Shown: piece after piece, positions 1 through 9,848 of the stretch
How positions within the stretch are numbered: the stretch's first letter is position 1
How the letters are laid out: the number at the start of each line of letters is the position of its first letter
DNA from: Triparma columacea
Taxonomy: Eukaryota; Sar; Bolidophyceae; Parmales; Triparmaceae
Assembly: GCA_030267965.1 (NCBI GenBank)
Contig: BRYA01000449.1
Location: 1 to 38,921 of the forward strand
Length of the DNA stretch: 38,921 nucleotides
Direction: 5' to 3'
The notes under the pieces: model-generated
What the model saw: only the letters and a program-made list of their open reading frames with translations
Databases searched by the model: none
What the model was told of the DNA's origin: nothing
Position numbers and translations under genes: made by a program

Positions 1-2
1 AG

Positions 3-149
3 GGTTTGACGACCTTTGAGGGGCGGTATTATCGCGCAAGAGTTCCCAATAATATGGGAACAGGAGGGGGGTACAGAGGAACAGAGAAGGGGTTCAATCG
101 AGTTTATCTGCACAGTCATATGACTGAAAAGCAGAGGAGAGGGACCTGA
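3..149 (+). CDS. C-terminal end of an unknown protein, cut by the window edge
   Basis: An open frame enters from the left edge and runs 48 codons to a TGA at 147-149. The residues read like real protein rather than a shadow: mixed, aromatic and basic, including FEGRYYRARVPNN and a basic tail ending EKQRRGT. No family is recognised. It could be the last exon of a gene whose body lies to the left. The 220 nt between its stop and the next start (370, same strand) would hold its 3' UTR and the next promoter. Without upstream sequence neither the exon start nor the reading frame can be confirmed, so this is a candidate only. Confidence 0.45.
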   Translation, partial: GLTTFEGRYYRARVPNNMGTGGGYRGTEKGFNRVYLHSHMTEKQRRGT

Positions 150-369
150 GAAGCAAACGATCATACTTTAAATGGATAATGGGTTTTTTCCCGGGAAGGA
201 GGGGGGAGGTTAACTAAATATCTAACTTTGGTGGTGGAAGTTTTTGTTGCTTTTTTCACCAATCTCTCTACTCTCTCCATCTCTCCCCTGCTCCTCTCTA
301 CGACCCCAAATCAACAAGGGGGGCGGTTTGGATTTAGTTATATAATAGCAGGTGAAGATTTAGTGTTGA

Positions 370-2396
370 ATGACGAAAGATAATGGTAATGGTGGTAATG
401 TGCATGCCAAACCGATCCCTCTCACGTCCTCCACAAAGAAGAGATCCAAAAAGATCCAGATAGAGCTTGCGGTGCCTGAGCATCTTGCGGTGTCTCCTGC
501 TACTACCTCGAACTCTACCTCAAATGATAAGACTGTTGAGACTGTTGACGATCATGTGACCTCTTCCATCACCTACGACCCTCATGACAATAGTTCGCCA
601 ACTAGGGTGCCAATATCTGCTGGAAATATCATCGACTTTGAGGCGTTGAGGCCCATAGATAGTCCTGGCGAGACTCGGAGTAACGTGCTGGATTTTGGGA
701 ATGACATCATCTTCAGCCAAGAAAGCAATTCGGAGCCATCAGATGGGGAAGTGAGTTGCTTGAGAGTTGTGTTGAGGTTGTGTTGAGGTTGTGTTGAGGT
801 TGTGTTGAGGTTGTGTCGTTGGTGTAGTGCGGGCGGCTGCTGCATATATTGCCCCTCGTTTGCCTCACCCCCTCTCCCCCCCTCCTCACACCCCAGTCAG
901 AGGAGGAGGCACCAGACCTGAGCCGTGTTTCAAAGTACGCTTACGTTCCCGGCCGCCCCCTCTCCCCGGCAGCTCTGCGGGCCCCGAACCTCCACCACTT
1001 TAACCTCGATCCGTCTTCCGCCCCGGCACCTGGAACTGAGATCGAACTCCGTGACCTGGACTTTACATGGTGCCCCTGCGTGGTGATCAAGAACTGGAAG
1101 ACCAAGATCAAGGTCCGCTACATAGGCTGGAGCTCCGAATGGGACGAGACCCTGCCCTACCCCCACTCGAGGCTCGCTAGGATGTACACTTACACCAAAA
1201 GGGTGAAGTGCTGGGTCAGGCAGGGCAACACAGACACAAGGTTTCCCGCCGTCGTTAGGCTGAGGAACCCTCAGCCGGGGAGCAGGCACGCAGAGGAGGC
1301 TTTAGCCATGGAAAGCAAGGTTTACGTTGAGTACTTCCACCCCGGGCCGCGGGTAATGAAACAGAAGAATGAGGAGAAGGGGGAATGGGTCAACACTAGG
1401 AATGTCACAGGCTGGTCAAGCTACGGGGGAAATAGGGTACTTGACGACGCGAAAAAGTCGCAGGACGGGAACCTGGGGACGAAAAATTCCATTGCCGACG
1501 CTCTCAAGAGGCTGGAGAGTAGCATTAGGACAGCTGTAAACCCGGCGGCGGCGGTGAACGAGAGTTTGGGGGGGGGGGGGTCCATCGGGAAGTTGCCGAG
1601 AAGGGCTTTCGAGAGGGGCAGCCTGCTGAGACGAGAATATCGAGTTTTGGTTGGAGGTGGGGAAGTCGTCAACGGCTTCACATTCACCGGGGAAATCAAG
1701 GAGAGTGAATCGTCGCAACGCAAGGCCGCCACCAAGCAGCCTTCCTCCGAGCCCATTGCCGTGCCGATATCGTGGGGCTGCTATGATAGGGGGGTTCAGA
1801 GGATCGAGGAGACTGGGCTTTACATGAGTGTGGTGGAGTTGGGGGGGAACCGCTATAATTTGGGCTTATATGACACGGCCACTGAAGCTAAGATCAGGAC
1901 TGAGAATGGAAGGAGGATCATGGAAGCTCGGCTAAATGAGGGGACGGGGGAAGACGTTAAGGAGAGTACGTATGAAGAGGTCGTAAGTGAATTGTTAAAC
2001 ATGGACGAGAGGGAGAATTCGTACACGCCCCTGAAGGGGTTCGTGAATGGGTTGTTGAACAACCCCATGGTCAAAGAGGGGGTGGATGATGCAGGGAGAA
2101 GCGTGGCGAATGTGGCGAATGAGGTTGGGCTGGCCCTGCCGAACGGGTACTTATTCAGCCTGAGCGCGCACGCCTTCAAGGAGGGAAATAGGGATCAGGG
2201 TGTTGGCGTTAAGGTTATTAGTAGCAGGGATATGAGGAGGAGTAGGAGGGGGGATGAGGAGGAGGAAGTGCAAGAGACCATCGAAAAGCCGATGAAGAAG
2301 AAAAAGGAGGAGGGGCGGAAGAAGAGGAGGAAGACCCCCCAGAAAATCGAGTTTGACGTGGTGAGGTGTAGTATGGATACGAGCAGAGACGTTTGA
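370..2396 (+). CDS. Tudor-knot/chromo-barrel-like nuclear protein, two exons
   Basis: Exons 370-750 and 897-2396 join in phase 0 to give 626 residues. The donor is GTGAGT at 751 and the acceptor CCCCAG ends at 896. The N-terminal ~180 residues are Ser/Thr/acidic and probably disordered. Around residues 180-235 is a segment with the pattern KVRYIGWSSEWDETL, which resembles the chromo-barrel/Tudor-knot signature (a beta strand followed by GW..EWDE) of MBT and MOF-type chromatin proteins. A second basic, Trp-containing stretch (VKCWVRQ, VYVEYFHPG) may be another Tudor-like barrel. The C terminus has a strong lysine/arginine cluster (KPMKKKKEEGRKKRRK), a likely nuclear localisation signal. The inferred role is a chromatin or RNA-associated adaptor; no enzyme motif is visible. 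Its stop codon lies only 50 nt from the stop of the convergent ERCC6L2-like gene. Confidence 0.8.
770..813 (+). repeat. 11-bp tandem repeat, four exact copies, inside an intron
   Basis: The unit TGTTGAGGTTG occurs four times head-to-tail without mismatch, starting 19 nt after the 5' splice site of the Tudor-knot gene's intron. It is a minisatellite-like expansion. It lies between the donor and the pyrimidine-rich acceptor region, so copy number could change intron length without touching the splice sites. Confidence 0.9.
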
Positions 2397-2446
2397 GAAT
2401 AGTAATAGTTTGGGTGGCATTGTTTCACAAGTAACATATATTTCGT

Positions 2447-5400
2447 TTAGGAGTTCAGATCGCCGGTGTCGTCCCCCTCGGGTTTCTTCTTCTTCTTCTT
2501 CTTCTGCGGTGACCGACGGCGAGGGTTAGAGAGTGTTTTGGCATTCCATTTGCACTGGTCTCACTAACCTTCTTTTTTTTCTTTGTATAGTCTGGTATAT
2601 GTAACCCTGCGGCTGGGTTTGTCTCGGGTTTCTCCGCCTCAGCTCCATCAGATTTCCCCTTTTTCGAAGATGTGGAAGAGGGGGCGAAGGATCCCATGAT
2701 TTGGATATTGGCAGAGGATGGTGGGGGGTTCTTTGGTACCTTGGAGACGCCTGTGGGCTTCTCCGTGCCCGTCTCCGCCGCACACTTGTCTCCAGCTCTC
2801 TTCTCTCTAATCTCCGTGTCTCCAACTTCCTCCTCTCCAACCTCCTTCTCTAGAATCTTCGTAGCCTTGACCACCTCAACAACCCCCCCACTCCCTGCCA
2901 ATCTATATTGGCTTGGTTCGCTGGTCAGCTGCGTGGCATCTTCTGACTCTGGGATAGGCACATCCTTCTGCACTCCTCCTCGACCATTCAAACGCAGATA
3001 CTCATCTATCTGGCTTTGACTGCTCTGTACTTGGCTGCTGGACTGTGTTCGCAAGAAGTCGGCCACCAGGGAGAGCTGGGAGGCCCGTTCATTGGGAAAT
3101 GAGGGTTGGGACTCACGTTGAGACTGCAGTGAGCGAAGCGGTGAGAATAACTGGTTCGGTAGTTGAGGGAGCGGCGTCCAACCTACTAATATAACTCACC
3201 TCTTCTGCTTGCACAAGTCCGCCATCCCCGGCAGAGAGATCAATGACGTCGTCCAAATACGCGGGCTGTCTTATCTTTTTGTTGAGTAAATTTGTGTTGA
3301 ATGCCTTGCCAGTAGAGGCTTTCTCGAGCGTCTTTTCCCCAAACGCTGAGACTATCGAGAAGGCGTCACCACCAATAACTTCCTCTGCTGCGCTTCTATT
3401 CGTTTGTAGCCCTTTTGTGATGGCACTGTCGTTGAAGATTGGGATATCTTTGAGTCCATCCTCCCTCTCATCAGTGACTGCCTCCCACGTTTCCGTCATG
3501 AAGCTCCCGTCCTTGAACTTCAACAAATTCTGCATTCCAAAGAGCTCTCCGTTATTGTCTTTGTCACCTGCGACCCCATTGAATAGTCGAGCGATCGACT
3601 TGCCCTCGTCATCTTCTCCCTGGGTGTCCAGGGTCTCCTTCTTGAGGTGAGACTTGTACACTTGTCGCATGTACTGCAGTTCCTCAATGGAACCTCGAGT
3701 GACCAACCTGTAGACCTGGACATTCTTCTTTTGGCCTATCCTGTAAGATCTATCTTGCGCCTGCTCATCATGGCTCGGATTCCAGTTGACGTCAAATATC
3801 AGGACCCTGTTTGCGGCTGCAGTGAGCGGCAAGGCTGGGGGTTAGCGTGTCGGTCATCACTGGCATTAGATCAGCTCGTCACGTCGCTTCGCTCTTCATA
3901 GTGTCTCACCAGTTAAGTTCAAGCCCATACCCCCAGCCTTGGTCGAGATTAGGAAGAGAAAGATGGAGTTATCATTCTGGAACTTATCGACCAGTCCCTG
4001 TCGCTTAGCAGTAGGGGTTGACCCGTCCAACTTCAGGTAGTTGTAACTACTACTTTGTACAAACTTCTCAATGATATCCAAAGTCCGCGTGGACAAGGAG
4101 AAGAGAAGACAGCGGTCGCCCCTGCGGTAAAACCTTTTCAAGATCTTTGACATCATCTCTAGCTTCCCCGAAAGCGAATGATGGTCATCATCGATGGCAT
4201 TGCTTCTGTATAGGGATTGTTTGGGGAGGTGATGTAGGAGACCGTCCTCGAAGACGAGCTCTGCGAGGCGCAGATCGTTCCGAACTTCTTCTATTTCTGA
4301 GGTGAGTGAAGCGGGGAATGGGGAAGGAGCGAAGCGACGATTGAATGTTTGCTTTAGTGCTTAGAAATATCGCGCTGTGGCGCTTGTTGCCCAGTCTCAC
4401 CTGACTCCTTGTAATGGTTGGGGTCCATTAGGTCGGGATCAATTTTCGCCTGTAAAAGGGACACGTGAGAGCAAACCTTGGAGAGCTTTGATATGAGAGG
4501 AAAGCTGATGCAATGAGGACACATCTTACACGCTACTCCATCAGGATGCTGCTTCAGCCAGAGTACAGCACGCTCGTCAATTTCTCCCTCCGGATCGTCG
4601 TCGCCGTTCCTTTCAATTTCGCCAATCACGGGTATCTGGCCACAGCACTCTTTCCTTGGCTTGTACTGATTGGCGTGCAGAAACGTTTTCAGCGTCCTTT
4701 CGTCCTTTCCTTGACTCTTGAGTCTCTGGAACTGTTGGATAATGTGGGCATTGACTCCACAGTCGCAGCACTCGTTCGCTCTTATTATCAATTGGAAGTC
4801 GGGTAGGGACAGAAGCTTCTGGTAAACTGTGTGTGTGCGCGGGTTGGGTTTGTGTTTGTGGTAGTGATGATCAATGCACTTCTCGCTAATTCTCACCTTG
4901 CTTCTGTAACTCTGACATCTCACAGAAAATCACATTTTCGTCCTTGTCCTTCAGCGCATCTTTCAAGACAACCTCCTTCTTCCTGCAAAGGTGAAACTTG
5001 TCGAGGATCTCTCGAAGGCACTTGGAGGCCTTCTCTCCCTACGAAGAGCGAAACGACGGACCGAAGTGACCACCAAATGGTTGCGTTAGAGCTTAGAATG
5101 GATTGTTTGCTTTCTTTTTTCCTCCCTTCTCACCTTGGCGATTGCGGTCTGGAATGCGTCCTTCTTTCTTGAGAGCTTGATGGGTGTCTCAAAAGTCTCC
5201 TTGAAATCGTTGTAGGTGCCGAAGGCATCCCGATCAATTATAGACGAAAGAGACCAGAGCTCCTTGTGTGAGTTCTGCATTAGTGTCCCCGTGAGGCCGA
5301 CGACCGGCCGGAACTGCAAGGAATTCCGGTTATTTGTCTGCAGTGTAATGATGTTCATGTGGGCATGGGTCTTCGGCTCCTTATACTCGTGGTACTCATC

Positions 5401-7242
5401 TACCATGATGACCTTCCAATCGACATCGAGAAGTAGTTTGAAATGATTCTCCTTTGTGAAGAGAGATTTTCCAATCACCATGACCTCGGCAGTACCATTT
5501 TTCGCCTGCTCAAGGGCCTGGGAGCGCGCTTCTCCTCTGCGGCGGGCCACGAGCGAAGTAAGAGCAGGGAGTGAAGAGAAAGCGGTGAGCGCAAAGTGTG
5601 AACCGCACATTGGTGCTTTAGATTCGTCAAACTTCGCAGTTTATCCATTCTCACCTATATGTTGCCACGCTAAAGTACCCCCAATTCACAAACTCCTTCC
5701 CCCAGTTGTCAACCACCGACGCAGGCACCACGAGAAGGATGGGGACGAAGGGGGATTGGGGGGGGAGTAGTTCGCTGGATTGAGATTTGGAGGCTCCGCG
5801 GCCTTGAGGGGGTCCATCAAGGTAATGCTGCAACGAAGAGTTGTGTAAAATTTTGAATTGTACGACGAGCGAAGTGAGACGCAAGAAGCTTAAATAGGAG
5901 GCTGTAAGGTGGCACCGTCAGCCTTGTGTAGTGTTTGATTTGCCATCCTGAAACACCTCTCACCTGCATTTCACGCTCCCTTTGTCGCATAGCATTTTCC
6001 TCAATGTACTTCTGCCTCTCTTTGAGGAGCATTGCGTCTCTATACGTACCCGTTTTGTTGAAAAGCGCCGCGAAGACCGCAATCGACTGGATAGTCTTGC
6101 CCAAGCCCATGTCGTCACCCAGGATTGTGCCCAGCGCTGGCGTCTGGGTGAGGCGCCGCCCTATGAATTGGACGCCCTCCTGCTGGTATGACCTTAGGTA
6201 CCGATTTATGGAGGCGGGGACTGAGTATGGGTTGTCTGGAGAGAGAGGCAAGCGCTCGAGCTCTCCAACCGGACCAAGAGCCAGATCTTCGAAGTTGGGA
6301 ATGTCAGGGTAGGGGGCGTCCTCGTCGATTTGTGTGGTGGGGGGTGAGGGAGAGGGAGAGGGAGAGGAGGAGGACGTGATGGTGGTGGTGGCAATGGTGG
6401 ACTTCTTTCTCGATTTTGAGGAAGGTTTGCGAGTCTTCGATAAGGAGGGCTTGTCGTTGTCGTCGGAGTCGTCCCAAAGGTCGTCCATCGCCTTTTTAGA
6501 TTTTGCGTGTGTCGAGGCTGGGGCTGGCGGGGAGGCGAGCGAGCCGCGGAAAGGTTTGCGTTAGTGAAGTTTTGTTTTGAGGGATGAAAATATGGAGTGA
6601 AGAGCGAGGAAAACTCTCACCTTTTACCTTTTCGCTGACCTTGTAAGCCCAGTCGTCGTCATCGTCGTCATCGTCTTCCACTTCGTCAGCTGGGGGTTGG
6701 TTCGTGGTGGTGGTGGTTGTTGTTATGGAAGTTGTAGTGTTGATTGCAGCACGGGCAGCCTTGTCTTTCAGGATCCGACCGACCTCTTCCAGGTCTTCAT
6801 CCGAATCAGAGTCGTTGAAGTGGGAACCGTCAAGTAAAAAATGGCGACGATCACCAACTTTAAGCTGACTAGGCATCCTCGGCTGGGAGGGGGGGGGTGC
6901 GGGACGTTTTTTCGACGCAGTCATCCAACCAGAGGAAGAGGAGGACTCAGCCTCAATCGAGCTCTGAATGGAGGAAGCACTTAAGGAGGAAGACGACGAC
7001 TGGGACATTGGCGCTTTGCTGCTACCAGTCAGTGGTTTGGAACCGGACATAAATTTCTCAAGAGCCGCATTGGCGCGCTGCTTAAACTCCTTGTCCCTAA
7101 GCACTTTCGCCATTTTTGGGAGCCTAGGCGAAGCTGTATCGGACGACTGGCGTTGGTCGGAAGTGGCAGGTTGTTGCTTAGAAGGAACCCTATTGCCCAG
7201 TAGCTTCCTCTTCAGCTGTTGTTTTGCCCATGCTTTGGACAT
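2447..7242 (-). CDS. ERCC6L2: SNF2-family ATPase of the ERCC6L2/Hebo type, ten exons
   Basis: Exons 7242-6621, 6517-5964, 5827-5655, 5536-5134, 5038-4897, 4826-4401, 4296-3910, 3816-3200, 3123-2569 and 2503-2447 all join in phase to give 1311 residues. Motif I is [12 protein letters not shown] (about 340-351), Ia is [12 protein letters not shown] is DEYH (496-499), III is GLTGTLMQN; the C-lobe has [17 protein letters not shown] and RSYRIGQ (about 927-933). The wording around these ([33 protein letters not shown]) matches ERCC6L2, a DNA-dependent ATPase linked to transcription-associated and double-strand-break repair, better than CSB or RAD54. Oddities are Tyr in place of Ala in DEAH, and eight cysteines between residues 651 and 737. 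The N terminus is Ser/acidic; the C terminus is a lysine run then [11 protein letters not shown], and depends on a final 65-nt intron with a CTCTAAC branch-like site. Intron 1 has two in-phase acceptors 6 nt apart. Confidence 0.88.
3882..3897 (+). repeat. Shared intron motif, inverted copy (ERCC6L2 intron 7)
   Basis: CGTCGCTTCGCTCTTC reads on the plus strand inside a minus-strand intron, close to its 5' splice site (intron 3909-3817). In the same gene's introns 4 and 6, and in the GT54-like gene's intron, the motif reads in the opposite orientation and lies nearer the 3' splice site. The 3' end of this intron (CCGCTCACTGCAG) also resembles the end of the neighbouring intron 8 (CGCTTCGCTCACTGCAG). 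Confidence 0.75.
4323..4340 (-). repeat. 18-bp intron motif, copy in ERCC6L2 intron 6
   Basis: The sense sequence TCGTCGCTTCGCTCCTTC, inside intron 4400-4297, is identical over 18 bp to 10444-10461 in the intron of the GT54-like gene. Related copies in this gene: intron 4 (5043-5058, one difference from the inverted copy), intron 2 (ACTTCGCTCGTCG, about 5864-5876), intron 3 (ACTTCGCTCGTGG, about 5547-5559) and intron 8 (GCTTCGCTCACTGCAG, about 3124-3139). Confidence 0.85.
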
Positions 7243-8615
7243 TGGGTCGGGGGGATTTTGGTTTTGAGAAGGGGTGAATTTTCAGCTTTCTCTGAGTTTG
7301 GGTGGATTCGAAGAGGCACAGGGAGGTGTAACGTTGACGAAAAAGAGATATGATAGGGGGTAATACGAAGGAGAGATGACGTAGGAGGCTGTGTGTAGGG
7401 TCAAGGAGCCTCGACTTTGTTGACTGTGTATGACTCAAATTAGTGGACAGGCAGGGTACACGGTAGCTTACAAAAGGGATATGAAATATGAGGGGTTAGA
7501 AGTGTTATTCTGAGTATAACGTTGAGGCCTGAATCAAGGTGTCAACACAAACTATGATGAAATTCTGATGAAAAACTACCACCCATGAAGTGAAGGATGA
7601 GCCTGCTGGAATGAGAATGATGGGGAATAATGATTAACAACCCAATAGAGAGCTAATTACATTAGTAAGACAGAGTGAGAGATGGCGAGGGATTTTGCCG
7701 TGAAGGACATCAATATCAGGGTGTGGGGCCCAAAACGCTACCTCTGCGCTCAATCATTGTTAAAATATAGGTAATGAAGACAGTGAGGTTAAGATCAGCA
7801 CTTTGAGTCCACTCCAATGGAGAAATGAACTCCCTGATCCTACGTCCGTAACGAATGCGGGTTCGTCGACTGAGCTTGACTCGTGTCCACGTGCCCTACG
7901 AGAGATGGCTACTCCCTCAACAGTCTATTACAACGTAAATCTGACAATCATCAAATCAAAAATGTGAAAAAAAAAGTATTAGTTTGTATCATTATCTCTT
8001 AGTAAATTCAAATTATCATTTTTGATCAATTGTAAATACATTACAGGATGTTCACTACTCAAAGATTGAATTTTAGACGGTAAATAAATTATTTTTCAAT
8101 TGAGATCAAGAGCTCTAAAAATGTAAATTATATTGACTCATACTTGAATTCTTTTCGAGTATACATTAAATTATTGAATTGTAGAAAATAATTTACAGAC
8201 CCAAAAAATTATTCATGGATTGGACTTATTACATACTCTTTAAATAATTTTGAAACTATTCAATCATATGTCAAATACTTCTTTATGTTCAAAACCAATT
8301 TAGATCTAATTTTAAAAAAATTGGATCGCGATTTTTGACATTTTCTTTTGTCAAATATTTAAGGTTAACGCTCACCACAAGATCCCTAAGTTACAAGAGA
8401 CACATCTTCGGACTCAAAATATCTTTGCGCAACTTCATTGCCACGAATTACGTTCTATTTGACTGATCCTCTTGTGTTATCTCTCGCAAGACAACTGGGA
8501 AACTTGACCTTTGTCACTTCATTGGATATTCCGACTCTAACTCCCGAACGTGACACCGGCCCAAGCAGGGGAGAAGAGATAGAGGGTGTTCCAACCAAGG
8601 ACCTTCCTGCGAGTA
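7243..8615. other. Intergenic gap with an AT-rich block
   Basis: About 1.37 kb separates the start codons of two divergent genes, the largest gap in the window. The first 600 bases look like ordinary mixed-composition flank. From roughly 7920 to 8440 the DNA becomes strikingly AT-rich, with runs such as TTTTTGATCAATTG, unlike the flanking sequence. I found no coding frame with family resemblance, no tRNA cloverleaf and no terminal repeats bounding it. It presumably includes both promoters. Confidence 0.6.
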
Positions 8616-9698
8616 ATGACAATCCCAAATTCCTTCCTCGTCATTGGTTCTGGCCCATGTGGAACCTTAACTGTGGGGACGATCTTGAAGTATTTTCCGA
8701 GGGTGGCCATTACATGGGTCTCCAAAACGCCTTTCTCGCAGTTGGGTAATTTCGGCAGGTACATGGACGTTCCAGGAAACACTCCTGTTTCCGTGATAAC
8801 AAAGACTTTGCGCGCAGTTCCAGCAATGAATTTCGAGTCGGCACAGGGTAATCGCCCCTCCCCCACACTGTCAACGTGGCCTGAAGACAAGACGTGCCCT
8901 CTTGGTCTCGCCATTGACGCCTACAACGATGCATCCTCTCACCTTCAAGCTTTGCCGAATGTGGAGACAATTGAGGCTACCGTCGACGACATATCTCCCT
9001 GCTCTTCCTCCCCTTCTTCCCTCATTGCCTCATGTTCCTCCCCTTCTTCGCCCTCCCCGTTCACCGTCTCTTCCTCCAACGTTTTCCTAGCGTCAGGTTT
9101 GGTTCCTTCCCCACCCCCCCCAACTCCCGCGCACGTAATCCCGTTCTACACCGCAATGTCTCCCTCCTCTCTCTCCTCGTATATAAAAAAGTTTTCTTCT
9201 ACCTGCACTGAATTTTACGTGACGGGAAGCAGTCACTCGGGTATGCTCGCCGTACAGAATCTCTGCAACGCTGGTGTCCCTCCTTCCCGCATAAAGGTGA
9301 TTCACCGTTCCCCTCTCCGCTATGCTGAGGCGATGCCAGATGGCTGGACTAAGTTTGACGGCAGTGGACTGAAGGGCACGGTTGCCGAGTGGTGCAAGAA
9401 CGATCTTCCGCCTGAGATAACGTTCCTTCAAACCTCCCCTGACGTCTTTGCTTCCATACCTAGTTCCGCCTGCGTGATCTATAGCCATGCGTGGGAGCAC
9501 GAGAGCAGACCTAGTTGGATGGGCTCCCCTCTCCCTCCACACGATGGTTATTCCGGGACGTTCCCGAAGACTGCAGCAGATAACCTCCACGCAGTGGGTT
9601 TCGCATTCCCTGAAATGTACACTGACGGAGAGGGTCACGAGGAGGTGAGTGGTCGAGCGATGCTGGAAAGGATGAGAGCTCCAAGCTCGTTTTACTAA
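8616..9698 (+). CDS. FAD/NAD(P)-binding oxidoreductase-like protein, intronless
   Basis: A single-exon frame of 360 residues. The chosen start is the ATG at 8616, giving MTIPNSFLVIGSGPCG; this places the dinucleotide-binding glycine motif (VIGSGPCG, residues 9-16) right at the N terminus, as usual in FAD-dependent two-Rossmann-fold enzymes. A second Rossmann-like strand-loop-helix appears mid-protein (FYVTGSSHSGMLAVQNL), where such enzymes bind NAD(P)H. Near the C terminus, AVGFAFPE could be the third FAD-contacting segment. The layout resembles flavin monooxygenases or lysine/ornithine N-hydroxylase relatives, but the substrate cannot be told. No targeting peptide or membrane segment is obvious. 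A Ser/Pro-rich insert lies around residues 128-158. It lies tail-to-tail with the GT54-like gene, about 150 nt apart. Confidence 0.72.
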   Translation: MTIPNSFLVIGSGPCGTLTVGTILKYFPRVAITWVSKTPFSQLGNFGRYMDVPGNTPVSVITKTLRAVPAMNFESAQGNRPSPTLSTWPEDKTCPLGLAIDAYNDASSHLQALPNVETIEATVDDISPCSSSPSSLIASCSSPSSPSPFTVSSSNVFLASGLVPSPPPPTPAHVIPFYTAMSPSSLSSYIKKFSSTCTEFYVTGSSHSGMLAVQNLCNAGVPPSRIKVIHRSPLRYAEAMPDGWTKFDGSGLKGTVAEWCKNDLPPEITFLQTSPDVFASIPSSACVIYSHAWEHESRPSWMGSPLPPHDGYSGTFPKTAADNLHAVGFAFPEMYTDGEGHEEVSGRAMLERMRAPSSFY

Positions 9699-9848
9699 AC
9701 CCTTCCCCCTCAGTATCGCGTCGGCTTCAATTTTGTTTTCTACCTCCACCTCTGCAGAATGATGGAACGAATAAGATCGCAGCAACCCCAACAATGAGGA
9801 AATTCAATAAGTTAAAACAAATTCTCCTCCAAAAAACTAAAAATAATA

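Noticed and set aside
3106..3117. GTGAGT within ERCC6L2 exon 9 as a splice donor
   Set aside because: Using it would leave a 7-nt exon; reading straight through keeps an open frame. An alternative transcript cannot be excluded.
7850..7875. tRNA-like GGTTCG tract (also near 11503)
   Set aside because: No acceptor-stem pairing, D-arm or anticodon arm could be found around either site.
8438..8749. Plus-strand frame of about 100 residues overlapping the flavoenzyme-like gene
   Set aside because: It lacks an ATG start at its listed beginning, is in another frame than the conserved dinucleotide-binding motif, and matches nothing known.
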